This document shows, piece after piece, positions 16,045 through 24,098 of a stretch of DNA of 64,000 nt. The first letter of the stretch is position 1. Every line of letters begins with the position of its first letter. This DNA comes from Nonomuraea solani (lineage in GTDB: Bacteria; Actinomycetota; Actinomycetes; Streptosporangiales; Streptosporangiaceae), in NCBI RefSeq assembly GCF_900108335.1, contig NZ_FNVT01000007.1, positions 310,001 to 374,000 of the forward strand. The letters run 5' to 3'. A program made the position numbers and the translations under genes. Under the pieces are notes generated by a model. The model made no database searches and was not told the origin of the DNA. It saw nothing but the letters and a program-made list of their open reading frames with translations.

Positions 16045-16736
16045 TCACGGTGCTGGTCGCCGACGACCAGGCGATGATCAGGGCCGGGTTCGCGGCCCTG
16101 CTCTCCGCGCAGCCCGACCTGCGGGTGGCGGGCGAGGCCGCGGACGGCCTGGAGGCGGTGGCGATGGCCCGCGAGCTGCGCCCCGACGTCGTGCTCATGG
16201 ACGTGCGCATGCCGAACCTCGACGGCCTTGAGGCCACCCGCCGCATCACCGAGGCCGGGCGCGCGACGAAGGTGGTGATCCTGACCACCTTCGACATCGA
16301 CGACTACGTCTACGCCGCCCTGCGCGGCGGGGCCAGCGGCTTCCTGCTCAAGGACGCCCCGCCGGCCGACCTCATCACCGCGGTCCGCGTCGTCGCCGGC
16401 GGCGAGGGGCTGCTCGCGCCCTCGGTCACCCGCAGGCTCATCGAGGAGTTCGCGGCCAGGCGGCCGGTCGACGAGCGGGAGGCGCTGCGGCTCAACGCGC
16501 TGACCGCGCGCGAGCTGGACGTGCTCAGGCTGGTGGCGGCCGGGCTGGCCAACGCCGAGATCGCCGGGGAGCTGACGATCGCGGCGGAGACGGTGAAGTC
16601 GCACGTGGGGCGGATCTTCACCAAGCTGGGGCTGCGCGACCGGGCGCAGGCGGTGGTGCTCGCGTACGAGAGCGGGCTCGTCGTGCCCGGCTCTCCCCCC
16701 TCGGGGGCACGGCGGAGGCCCGGAATGCGTACCTGA
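16041..16736 (+). CDS. LuxR/NarL family response regulator
   Basis: A 231-residue response regulator. The receiver domain spans residues 1-120 with the acidic pair in A-D-D-Q, phospho-acceptor Asp54 in V-L-M-D-V-R-M-P, Thr in L-T-T-F and Lys in F-L-L-K-D-A-P-P. The LuxR/GerE winged HTH is at about 150-210 (L-T-A-R-E-L-D-V-L-R-L-V-A-x-G-L-A-N-A-E-I-A, then E-T-V-K-S-H-V-G-R-I-F-T-K-L). It is the cognate regulator of the kinase that it overlaps by 4 nt. Confidence 0.92.
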   Translation: MITVLVADDQAMIRAGFAALLSAQPDLRVAGEAADGLEAVAMARELRPDVVLMDVRMPNLDGLEATRRITEAGRATKVVILTTFDIDDYVYAALRGGASGFLLKDAPPADLITAVRVVAGGEGLLAPSVTRRLIEEFAARRPVDEREALRLNALTARELDVLRLVAAGLANAEIAGELTIAAETVKSHVGRIFTKLGLRDRAQAVVLAYESGLVVPGSPPSGARRRPGMRT

Positions 16737-16765
16737 AGGGGATGTGGCGCCGCCCCTCCCCCGCC

Positions 16766-16771
16766 TACGGT
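16766..16771 (+). promoter_or_regulatory. -10 box of leaderless fkbM-type gene
   Basis: TACGGT, 7 nt before the ATG at 16779. No Shine-Dalgarno is present between them. Confidence 0.45.
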
Positions 16772-16778
16772 CGCCCGC

Positions 16779-17489
16779 ATGATGCGTGTAAGAGCGGCGG
16801 ACGCCCTGCTCAGGACCGGGGCGCGGATGTCCTTGAGCGAACCCGAACTGCTGGGGCTGGCCGAGTTCGTCCGGCCGGGGGCGGTCTGTTTCGACATCGG
16901 GGCCGCGTACGGGATGTACACCTATCCGCTGGCCAGGCTCGCCGGGCCGGCCGGGCAGGTGCACGGCTTCGAGCCGCTGCCGGTGCCGTACCGGATCCTT
17001 GAGGCCGGGCTGCGGGCGGCAGGGGCGCGGAACGTGCGGGTCACCAACGCGGCGCTCGGCTCGTCGTCGGGGTGGGAGCGGCTGGTGCTGCCGTACCGGT
17101 TCGGGCTGCCGATCCACGGCTGGGCCCATCTGGAGAAGGGGCTGCGGCGGCCGGGCGGCAAGACGCTGGAGGTGGCCGTGCACACCGTCGACGGGGTGTG
17201 CGAGCTGCGGGAGCTGTCGCGGGTGGACTTCATGAAGCTGGACGTGGAGGGGGCCGAGCTCGACGTGCTGGACGGGGCCGCGTGGACGATCGAGCAGCAC
17301 CGGCCCGCGCTGCTGCTGGAGATCGAGGAGCGGCACCTGGGCAAGTACGGCAGGAGCGCGGGCGAGGTGGCCGGGTCGCTGCTCGATCGCGGATATCACA
17401 TGCACGTGTGGCATCGGGGGCGCTGGAGCCGCACAAAGGAGGTGACCACGCGGCGGCGCAACTACCTGTTCGCCATACCAGGGCATTAA
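16779..17489 (+). CDS. FkbM family SAM-dependent methyltransferase
   Basis: A 236-residue methyltransferase. Motif I is V-C-F-D-I-G-A-A-Y-G-M-Y-T (about residues 36-48), the acidic strand end F-E-P-L-P binds the SAM ribose, and the FkbM signature V-D-F-M-K-L-D-V-E-G-A-E-L-D-V-L-D-G is at about 148-165. The family O-methylates sugars, polyketides or lipids. No biosynthetic genes are adjacent, so the substrate cannot be inferred. A second Met (M2) gives an alternative start. Confidence 0.87.
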   Translation: MMRVRAADALLRTGARMSLSEPELLGLAEFVRPGAVCFDIGAAYGMYTYPLARLAGPAGQVHGFEPLPVPYRILEAGLRAAGARNVRVTNAALGSSSGWERLVLPYRFGLPIHGWAHLEKGLRRPGGKTLEVAVHTVDGVCELRELSRVDFMKLDVEGAELDVLDGAAWTIEQHRPALLLEIEERHLGKYGRSAGEVAGSLLDRGYHMHVWHRGRWSRTKEVTTRRRNYLFAIPGH

Positions 17490-17522
17490 CGTACAGTAAG
17501 TGCCCTGCTACGCCAATGCGGG

Positions 17523-17555
17523 TATCCTGCCACTATGGGGGGTTCAAGGTCGTGA
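17523..17555 (+). promoter_or_regulatory. -10 box and leaderless 6-codon leader ORF
   Basis: TATCCT (17523-17528) is followed after 6 nt by ATG (17535), which opens a six-codon frame M-G-G-S-R-S ending with TGA at 17553-17555, 18 bp before the phosphatase start. If the promoter is real, the transcript begins with this mini-ORF. It could tune translation of the phosphatase or be incidental. Confidence 0.3.
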
Positions 17556-17573
17556 GCGGGGCGTGCTGAGGCG

Positions 17574-19685
17574 GTGCGGGACGAGCGCACCTCGGGTCCT
17601 GGCGCGGCGGACGAGTCGCAGCGCCTGGACGACCTGCTGATCGAGGCCATCATCTGTGCGGGAGCGCACATCGGCGCGGTCTACCTCCTGGACGAGGACT
17701 GCGAGGTCCTGCAGATGACCACCGAGCTCGGCCTGCCCGCGCCGATCGCCAGGGCGTGGTCTCGCATCAGGACGAACGATCCCGTACCGGTCGCCGTGGC
17801 GATCCGCGAGCGGCGGCTGATCTGGATCAGCGGCCGCGAGCACCTGGCCCGCGACTTCCCGGCGGCGGCGCTGGCCCTGCCGTACCACTTCGCGGCGGCG
17901 CTCACCCCCATCAGCACCGGCGACGTCATCTGGGGCGGATTCATGCTCCTGTGGCCGGCCGGGCACGCGGCCGAGCTCACCGCGCGCCAGCGCGAGGTCA
18001 TCGAGGAGGCCTGCACCGACATCGCCGGCCTGCTCGAACGGGCGGCCGAGGCGGGCCGGCCGATCGCCGCCCCGTCCAGGCCCCGCGTGCTCGACCCGTG
18101 TCCCGTGCACAAGACGGACCGGCGGGCCGGCATGGTCGCGCTCGAATGCCTCAACCGCCTGCCCGAGGGGTTCTGCTCACTGGACGTCGAGGGGCGCGTG
18201 ACCGTCGTCAGCGCGCCGGCCTGCGACCTGCTGGGGAGCTGTTCGTCCGAGCTGCTCGGCCGGCGCCCGTGGGAGGCGCTGCCCTGGCTGGACGACCCCG
18301 TGTACGAGGACCGCTACCGAGCCGCGGTCGTCAGCCGGCAGGTCACCCACTTCCAGGTCCGCAACCCCGCCGGGCGGAACCTGTCGTTCTGGCTCTATCC
18401 GGGCCTGACGGGCATCACCGTGCGCATCAGCCCCGGCACCGCCACCCGCGTCCCCGACATCGTGGCGGAGAACGAGCGGCGGCCCCGGCTGATCATGGTG
18501 CACGAGATCCTGCAGCTCGCGACCAGCCTGGCCAGGGCGATCACCGCGCAGGAGGTCATCGACCTGGTCGCCGACCACGTCATGCCGGTCTACAACGTGC
18601 AGGCCCTGGCCATCCTCACCACCAAGGGCGACCGCGTGCACGTGGAGGCCTCGCGCGGCTACACCCGGGCCGCCATCAACGACTTCGACGGCCGGCCCGT
18701 GATGCCGCCGATCCCCACCAGCAAGTCGTTCGACCCCACCCAGCCGGGCTTCTTCGCCGACTGGGACGAGCTGCGCGCCACCTATCCCGGCGCCATCCGC
18801 TCCGACGACATGTGCGCGTGGGCGTTCCTGCCGCTGGTCACCTCGGGCCGGCCCATCGGCACGTGCGTGCTCGCCTACGACCGTCCGCACCGGTTCAGCA
18901 CCGACGAGCGGGCCTCGCTGACCGCGCTCGCCGGGGTGATCGCCCAGGCGTTCGAGCGGGCCCGCATGTACGACACCAAGCACCAGATCGCCCAGTTCCT
19001 GCAGTCGAGCCTGCTGCCCCGCGAGCTCCCCAGCATCCCGAACCTGGAGGTGGCCGCCCGCTACGTGCCCGCCACCCCGGGCATGGACATCGGCGGCGAC
19101 TTCTACGACCTGATCCGGCTCAGCGACACGATGGCCGCCGCGGTCATCGGCGACGTCCAGGGCCACGACGTGACCGCCGCCGCCCTCATGGGCCAGGTGC
19201 GCACCGCCATCCACGCCCACGCCACCGCGGGGGCCTCGCCCGGAGAGGTGCTCGCGCACACCAACCGGCTGCTCATCGAGCTGTCGCCGGACCGCTTCAC
19301 GAGCTGCCTGTACGTCAGCCTCGACCTGCAGACGCACACCGCCTGCCTGGCCAGCGCGGGGCACCTTCCGCCGCTGCTCGGGCTGGTCGGCGGGCCCGCC
19401 GAGATCATCGAGATCTCGCCGGGCCTGCTGCTCGGCATCGACCCCGACGCCGGCTACCCCACGACGGAGATCAATCTGCCGGTCGGCTCGGTGCTGACCC
19501 TCTACACCGACGGCCTCGTCGAGGCACCCGGCCTCGACATCGGCGACGCCATGGCGGCGCTGGCCCACCGCTTCAATCCCACGGCCGGTCAGCCCCTGTA
19601 CGACCTCGCGAGTGCGCTCATCGACCCGGTCACGGAGGCGCGTTCCGACGACATCGCGGTGCTGCTCATGCGCGACGGCTCCTGA
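17574..19685 (+). CDS. GAF-PAS-GAF SpoIIE/PP2C-type serine phosphatase
   Basis: A 703-residue cytoplasmic protein. Its order is GAF-like domain (about 25-150), PAS-like domain (about 195-290), second GAF domain (about 310-460), then the PP2C_SIG/SpoIIE phosphatase (about 490-700). Metal-binding motifs of the phosphatase are visible: D-I-G-G-D-F-Y-D, V-I-G-D-V-Q-G-H-D-V-T-A-A and T-L-Y-T-D-G-L-V-E-A. Such RsbU-like enzymes dephosphorylate anti-anti-sigma factors in response to ligands or redox state sensed by GAF/PAS. No C-terminal HATPase kinase domain is present. GTG start at 17574 with GAGG upstream. The stop touches that of a convergent gene. Confidence 0.88.
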   Translation: MRDERTSGPGAADESQRLDDLLIEAIICAGAHIGAVYLLDEDCEVLQMTTELGLPAPIARAWSRIRTNDPVPVAVAIRERRLIWISGREHLARDFPAAALALPYHFAAALTPISTGDVIWGGFMLLWPAGHAAELTARQREVIEEACTDIAGLLERAAEAGRPIAAPSRPRVLDPCPVHKTDRRAGMVALECLNRLPEGFCSLDVEGRVTVVSAPACDLLGSCSSELLGRRPWEALPWLDDPVYEDRYRAAVVSRQVTHFQVRNPAGRNLSFWLYPGLTGITVRISPGTATRVPDIVAENERRPRLIMVHEILQLATSLARAITAQEVIDLVADHVMPVYNVQALAILTTKGDRVHVEASRGYTRAAINDFDGRPVMPPIPTSKSFDPTQPGFFADWDELRATYPGAIRSDDMCAWAFLPLVTSGRPIGTCVLAYDRPHRFSTDERASLTALAGVIAQAFERARMYDTKHQIAQFLQSSLLPRELPSIPNLEVAARYVPATPGMDIGGDFYDLIRLSDTMAAAVIGDVQGHDVTAAALMGQVRTAIHAHATAGASPGEVLAHTNRLLIELSPDRFTSCLYVSLDLQTHTACLASAGHLPPLLGLVGGPAEIIEISPGLLLGIDPDAGYPTTEINLPVGSVLTLYTDGLVEAPGLDIGDAMAALAHRFNPTAGQPLYDLASALIDPVTEARSDDIAVLLMRDGS

Positions 19686-20051
19686 TCAGCGCCCGGGCTT
19701 CAGCCGCAGCACCGCCTTGCCGGCGGACAGCGAGATGATGCGGACGCCGATGCCGTTGACCGACCCGGTGGCGTTGCGGCCGATCACCGTCTGCGACATC
19801 GTGCGGGCGCTGGTGCCCCGGATGCTCACGGTGGAGCCGGTGAAGCTGATCCGGAGTCTGGTGATGCCGAAGCGGGGGCTGACCCGGAACGACACCGCCT
19901 TGGTGATGGTGAGCTTGCAATTGCCGTCGTAGCAGGCCCGCAGGTTGGGGCGGGCGGCCGTCTCGGCGGTGGCGGCGGTGGCGGCGGTGGCGGCGGCCGG
20001 CGCCAGGGCGAGGGACGCGGCGACGGTGAGGGCGGCGATCTTGGCGAACAT
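19686..20051 (-). CDS. small secreted protein
   Basis: A 121-residue protein with a clear Sec signal peptide (M-F-A-K-I-A-A-L-T-V-A-A-S-L-A-L-A-P followed by an Ala/Thr-rich stretch; cleavage probably near residue 30). Two cysteines (A-C-Y-D-G-N-C) open the mature part, which is strand-rich with many Ser/Thr/Ile and ends L-R-L-K-P-G-R. The ATG at 20051 is preceded by AAGGAGG. I recognise no family. It is probably a small beta-sheet extracellular protein with one disulfide. Confidence 0.75.
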   Translation of the reverse strand: MFAKIAALTVAASLALAPAAATAATAATAETAARPNLRACYDGNCKLTITKAVSFRVSPRFGITRLRISFTGSTVSIRGTSARTMSQTVIGRNATGSVNGIGVRIISLSAGKAVLRLKPGR

Positions 20052-20206
20052 GATCCTCCTTGCTCCGAAGGGGTCGGCGCCGCCAGTCTGCCGTGATCGA
20101 GCCGGGACCCGTCCCGGCTCGATGGATTTTCCCTCGATGGACGTCCCTGCCGGCCGTCCCGCCGCGCACCGAGACCCCGCCGTCGAAGCGGTGGCCGTTC
20201 GAGGGC

Positions 20207-20593
20207 TCAGCGGGTGTCGCGGCGCAGCGGGTGGTCGCCCGGGATCTGCACCAGGACGATGCGGTGGCCGTCGGGGTCGGCGATCCACAGCTCGATGAGG
20301 CCCCACGGCTCCTGGCGCGCCTCGCGCAGCACGGTCACGCCCGCCTTCCTGAGGTGTTCCTCCTCGCGGGCGACGTCGCGCACCTGCAGCCAGAGCGACA
20401 CCCCCGGGCCGGCGCCGTCGTCGGGGTGGCCGGACAGCTCCAGGAACCCCTGGCCCAGGAAGAAGACCACGCCGGGATGCTCGGGCGGGCCGAACTCGCG
20501 GTAGATCGCCAGGCCGAGCGTCTCAGCGTAGAAGCGGCGGCTGCTCGCCAGGTCGTTCGGACGCAGCAGCACCCGGCTGCTCAGCACCTCCAT
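20207..20593 (-). CDS. VOC (glyoxalase-like) family protein
   Basis: A 128-residue vicinal-oxygen-chelate protein. It opens S-S-R-V-L-L-R-P-N-D-L-A-S-S-R-R-F-Y and ends I-A-D-P-D-G-H-R-I-V-L-V-Q-I-P, as in glyoxalase/dioxygenase-fold proteins. The central G-V-S-L-W-L-Q-V-R-D-V segment starts the second beta-alpha-beta unit. Start at ATG 20593 with GAAGAG upstream. It is divergent from the PIG-L deacetylase with only 46 bp between them, so the two may share regulation. Substrate unknown. Confidence 0.82.
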   Translation of the reverse strand: MEVLSSRVLLRPNDLASSRRFYAETLGLAIYREFGPPEHPGVVFFLGQGFLELSGHPDDGAGPGVSLWLQVRDVAREEEHLRKAGVTVLREARQEPWGLIELWIADPDGHRIVLVQIPGDHPLRRDTR

Positions 20594-20625
20594 GCCGGTT
20601 CTCTTCCCCGCGACCTCGCCACCGG

Positions 20626-20631
20626 TAACCT
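20626..20631 (+). promoter_or_regulatory. -10 box of leaderless PIG-L gene
   Basis: TAACCT, 8 nt before the ATG at 20640, with no Shine-Dalgarno between. It lies in the 46-bp gap shared with the divergent VOC gene. Confidence 0.4.
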
Positions 20632-20639
20632 TGATCGGC

Positions 20640-21398
20640 ATGGATCTGAGCCTGTTGTGCGTACACGCCCACCCCGACGACGAGTCGATCTGGACCGGCG
20701 GCACCCTGGCCCGCTACGCCGACGAGGGCGCCAGGACGGCGGTCGTGACCTGCACCTGGGCCGAAGGGACGAACCGGGCGGGCGAGCTGGAGCGCGCCCT
20801 CGACCTTCTCGGCGCGGGCAAGCCCCGGCTGCTCGGCTACGCCGACGCCGGCAAGCCGGAGTCCGCGCCCGGCCGCCCGCGCTTCGTGGACGTCCCACTC
20901 GACGAGGCCGTGGGGCTGCTGGTCGAGCACATCAGGAGCGTACGGCCGGACGTCGTGCTCACGTTCGACGGCTACGGCTCCTCCGGCCACGCCGACCACG
21001 TCCACGTGCACCGGGTGACCATGGCCGCGGTCGAGGCCGCCGGCTACGACCAGCTCTATCCGGAGGCCGGCGACCCGTGGCGGCCGCGCGCCCTCTACCT
21101 GTCGACCCTTCCCCGGTCGGTCGTGGAGTCGCAGTGGGAGTCGGTCTTCGGCGCGCCCCCGGCCCCGGGCCAGACCCTGCCCGGCGTGCCCGACGACCAG
21201 ATCACCACGCACCTGGACGTCTCCCCGTGGGCGGAGCGCAAGTGGGCCGCGATGCACGCGCACGAGTCCGAGGTCGGGCGGGGCGCGTCGATGACCATGC
21301 TGACCGCGCTGCCCGAGCAGGCCCGCGCCCAGCTCCTGTCGAACGAGTGGTACCGCCGCGTCGCCTACACCGGCCCTCAGGAGCGCACGCTCTCCTGA
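20640..21398 (+). CDS. PIG-L family LmbE-type N-acetyl-sugar deacetylase
   Basis: A 252-residue zinc deacetylase. The N-terminal V-H-A-H-P-D-D-E-S carries the first zinc ligands (His-Asp) and the catalytic Asp. The second His ligand is in S-G-H-A-D-H-V-H-V-H-R-V-T (about residue 120). The family includes MshB (mycothiol synthesis) and mycothiol S-conjugate amidase Mca, and this protein's length and C-terminal region (M-H-A-H-E-S-E-V-G-R-G-A-S) are close to that group; without comparison I would not call it either. ATG 20640 gives the family N-terminus. A terminator hairpin overlaps its last codons. Confidence 0.85.
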   Translation: MDLSLLCVHAHPDDESIWTGGTLARYADEGARTAVVTCTWAEGTNRAGELERALDLLGAGKPRLLGYADAGKPESAPGRPRFVDVPLDEAVGLLVEHIRSVRPDVVLTFDGYGSSGHADHVHVHRVTMAAVEAAGYDQLYPEAGDPWRPRALYLSTLPRSVVESQWESVFGAPPAPGQTLPGVPDDQITTHLDVSPWAERKWAAMHAHESEVGRGASMTMLTALPEQARAQLLSNEWYRRVAYTGPQERTLS

Positions 21399-21406
21399 GG
21401 GCCGGT
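21369..21406. terminator. 15-bp perfect hairpin, bidirectional terminator
   Basis: ACCGGCCCTCAGGAG (21369-21383) pairs perfectly with CTCCTGAGGGCCGGT (21392-21406) around an 8-nt loop. The left arm lies inside the last codons of the PIG-L gene and the right arm ends 8 bp before the stop of convergent secDF, so one element can end both transcripts. Confidence 0.75.
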
Positions 21407-21414
21407 CAGGGGTG

Positions 21415-23658
21415 TCACACGACGGCGCCGCTGCCCTCGCGGGGCCGGCTGACGCGGGGCTTGGCCGGTTCGGGCGCCGGGCGGCGGTCGAACCGGCCGA
21501 GCAGGATGGCCGTCGGCCCGGCGACGAAGGCCGACGACAGGGTGCCCGCGACGATGCCGGTCACCAGGGCGATCGCGAAGTCGCGCAACGAGTCGCCGCC
21601 GAAGGCCATCAGGGCGAGCAGGATGAACAGCGCGCCGAGACCGGTGTTCACGGTGCGCGGCATCGTCTGCAGGATCGCGCCGTTCACCGCCGCCGCGAAA
21701 GGCTCGCCACGGCGGGCCGTCCACAGCTCCCTGACCCGGTCGAACACCACCACCTTGTCGTTGACCGAATAGCCGACGATGGTCAGCATGGCGGCCAGGA
21801 ACACGCCGTCGATCGGCTTGCCCAGCCAGGCGAACAGCCCGGCCACCAGGATCACGTCCACGAGCAGCGCGATCACGGCCGCCGCCCCGAACGTCCACCT
21901 GAAACGCACCGCCAGGTACGCGAGCTGCATGGCCACCGCCACCCCGAGCGCCACGAGGGCGTTACGGCGCAGCTCCTCGCCCAGGCTGGGGCCGATGAAC
22001 TCCTCGCGCCGCTTGGTCACCTCGCCGCCCTGCCGCTCAAGGGCCTGCTCGATCCTGCTCACCTCGTCGATGCCGAGTCGCCCGGCGCGTACGGTGACGC
22101 CGTCGCCGGTCGCCTGCACCACCGCCGACGGCACCCCGGCCCGGGTGACCGCCTGCCCGGCGGCGTCCGCCGACAGCGGCCGGCTCGTGGCGAACTCCAC
22201 GAGCCGCCCGCCGGTGAACTCCACGCCGTAGTTGAGCCCGCGGACGAGCAGGCCGGCCACGGCCACCGCCGCTACCCCGGCCGCGATCGCCAGCCACACC
22301 TTCCCGGCCTTCATGAGCTGCGGGCTCCTGCGCGTCAGCCAGGTCCGTACGGCTCCGGGCGAGCCCAGCCCCGACAGGCGCGGCCCGACCCGGTCGATGA
22401 CGGCGTGGGCGAGCACGCGGGTGATCAGCATGGCCGACACCAGCGAGGCCAGCACGCCGACGGCCAGCGTCACGCCGAAGCCCTTGACCGGCCCCGAGGC
22501 CAGCCAGAACAGCAGGCCGGCGGCGATCAGCGTGGTGACGTTGGAGTCGGCGATCGCGCTCCAGGCGTTCTTGAACCCCCGGTCGAGCGCCGGCCGCAGT
22601 CCGCGGCCCGGCGCCTGGCCGTACTCCTCCCTGGCCCGTTCGAAGACCAGCACGTTGGCGTCGATGGCCATGCCGATGGCCAGCACGAACCCGGCCAGCC
22701 CCGGCAGCGTGAACGTCGCCCCCATCGCCACCAGCGCCGCATACGAGATCAGCCCGTAGCAGAGCAGCGCGATCGCCGACAGCAGCCCCGCCATCCGGTA
22801 GACGGCGACGATGAACACGGCGGTCAGCACCAGCCCGGCGAGCGCCGCCTTGGCGCTGGCCTCGATGGCCGCCGCTCCGAGCGTCGGGCCGACCGTACGC
22901 TGCTCGACCAGGTCCAGTGGTACGGGCAGCGCGCCGCCCTTGATCAGCACGGCCAGGTCGCGCGCCTCCTCGTGGCTGAACGAGCCGGTGATGTCGGCAC
23001 GGCCGCCCGGGATGCCGGTCCGGCAGGCGATCGACGCGTCCATCGGCGGCGAGGAGATGATCTCCTTGTCGAGCACGATGGCGATCCGCCGGCGCGGGTC
23101 GTCCTGCGACCGGCAGGCCGCCTCGCCGGTCAGCCGCTGCCAGGCGCCGGCGTCCCGGAATTCGAGGCTCACCCACCAGCCGGGGCCGCGCTGGGGGTCG
23201 CTCTGCTCGACGGCGTCGCTCACGCCGTCACCGGTGATCGCGGCGGGGCCGAGCTCGTACGGCACGCCGTTCTCGTCGCGCGGCGCGCTCTTGTCGCCGG
23301 GCTCGGCCGCGCCCAGGACGGGATGGAACGCGAGCTGCGCGGTACGGCCGATGACCTCGGCCGCCTGCGCCGGGTCGAGCACGCCGGGCAGCTCGACGAT
23401 GATCCGCCGCTCACCGGAACGGACCAGGGTGGGATCGACCACGCCCAGCGCGTCGGCCCGCTGGCGCAGCACGTTGATGGCACGGTCGGTGGCCGCGGCG
23501 TCGGCCTTGACGGTGGCGGAGTCCTTCGTCTCGAAGACGAGCTGGGTGCCGCCCCTGAGGTCGAGCCCCAGGCGCGGCGACATGGTAAAGGTCAGAATGA
23601 TCGAGGTCACGATGACGGCGAGAGCCGCCACCGCACGCCAGAAGGGCGCACGGAACAT
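21415..23658 (-). CDS. secDF: fused protein translocase subunit SecDF
   Basis: A 747-residue membrane protein that joins SecD and SecF. The SecD half begins with one TM, then the D1 motif G-L-D-L-R-G-G-T-Q-L-V-F, a large periplasmic domain (about 60-290), and TMs 2-6 with G-L-V-L-T-A-V-F-I-V and A-M-G-A-T-F-T-L-P-G-L-A-G. The SecF half (about 445-747) shows Y-G-V-E-F-T-G-G-R-L-V-E-F and the D5 motif Y-S-V-N-D-K-V-V-V-F-D-R-V-R-E. It should use proton-motive force to help late stages of Sec export. Most actinomycetes carry separate secD and secF beside yajC/ruvB, so this is probably an extra copy. ATG 23658 is preceded by GGAGG. Confidence 0.88.
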   Translation of the reverse strand: MFRAPFWRAVAALAVIVTSIILTFTMSPRLGLDLRGGTQLVFETKDSATVKADAAATDRAINVLRQRADALGVVDPTLVRSGERRIIVELPGVLDPAQAAEVIGRTAQLAFHPVLGAAEPGDKSAPRDENGVPYELGPAAITGDGVSDAVEQSDPQRGPGWWVSLEFRDAGAWQRLTGEAACRSQDDPRRRIAIVLDKEIISSPPMDASIACRTGIPGGRADITGSFSHEEARDLAVLIKGGALPVPLDLVEQRTVGPTLGAAAIEASAKAALAGLVLTAVFIVAVYRMAGLLSAIALLCYGLISYAALVAMGATFTLPGLAGFVLAIGMAIDANVLVFERAREEYGQAPGRGLRPALDRGFKNAWSAIADSNVTTLIAAGLLFWLASGPVKGFGVTLAVGVLASLVSAMLITRVLAHAVIDRVGPRLSGLGSPGAVRTWLTRRSPQLMKAGKVWLAIAAGVAAVAVAGLLVRGLNYGVEFTGGRLVEFATSRPLSADAAGQAVTRAGVPSAVVQATGDGVTVRAGRLGIDEVSRIEQALERQGGEVTKRREEFIGPSLGEELRRNALVALGVAVAMQLAYLAVRFRWTFGAAAVIALLVDVILVAGLFAWLGKPIDGVFLAAMLTIVGYSVNDKVVVFDRVRELWTARRGEPFAAAVNGAILQTMPRTVNTGLGALFILLALMAFGGDSLRDFAIALVTGIVAGTLSSAFVAGPTAILLGRFDRRPAPEPAKPRVSRPREGSGAVV

Positions 23659-23697
23659 GGAAGCCTCCACAGGCTCAGACGTGCGAAAAGAGACGCT

Positions 23698-24045
23698 TCA
23701 GAACCGGGTGGAGGGAGGCGCCCTGGCCGGCGCGGTGTCCGGCCTGGTGCGGGCGGGGGCGTCGGTGGTCGCGGGCGCGACGGCGACGGCCCAGCCGTGG
23801 CGGTGGCCGGCCGGCCCGGACCCGAGCACGGCCGCGCCCGATCCGGTGACGCCGTAGGGGCCGGCCCACGCCCGCATGACGGGGCCGGGGTGCGGGACCT
23901 GCCGCATCCCGGAGTGCTGCTGCTCGGCCCGCCAGGACGTGGCCTGAGCGGTGGCGGTGAGCTGCTGGACGGCCTGCGCGTGGGCGGTGGCCGGCAGGAA
24001 CCACGACAGGAGGAGGAGCAGCGCCGCAGGCAGCCTGGTACGCAT
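23698..24045 (-). CDS. small exported protein upstream of secDF
   Basis: A 115-residue protein with a strong Sec signal peptide (A-A-L-L-L-L-L-S-W-F-L-P-A-T-A-H-A, cleavage after A-H-A at about residue 23). The mature part is Pro/Ala/Gly-rich with no recognised domain. The ATG at 24045 follows a purine-rich AGGGGAGGGGG. It ends 39 bp before secDF and is co-directional, so the two are probably co-transcribed and this could be a client or partner of the extra SecDF (inference). Confidence 0.6.
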   Translation of the reverse strand: MRTRLPAALLLLLSWFLPATAHAQAVQQLTATAQATSWRAEQQHSGMRQVPHPGPVMRAWAGPYGVTGSGAAVLGSGPAGHRHGWAVAVAPATTDAPARTRPDTAPARAPPSTRF

Positions 24046-24098
24046 GTCGCCCCCTCCCCTTCGCGGCTTACCCTAGCCGGGTTCGCCCGCATGCCGCA

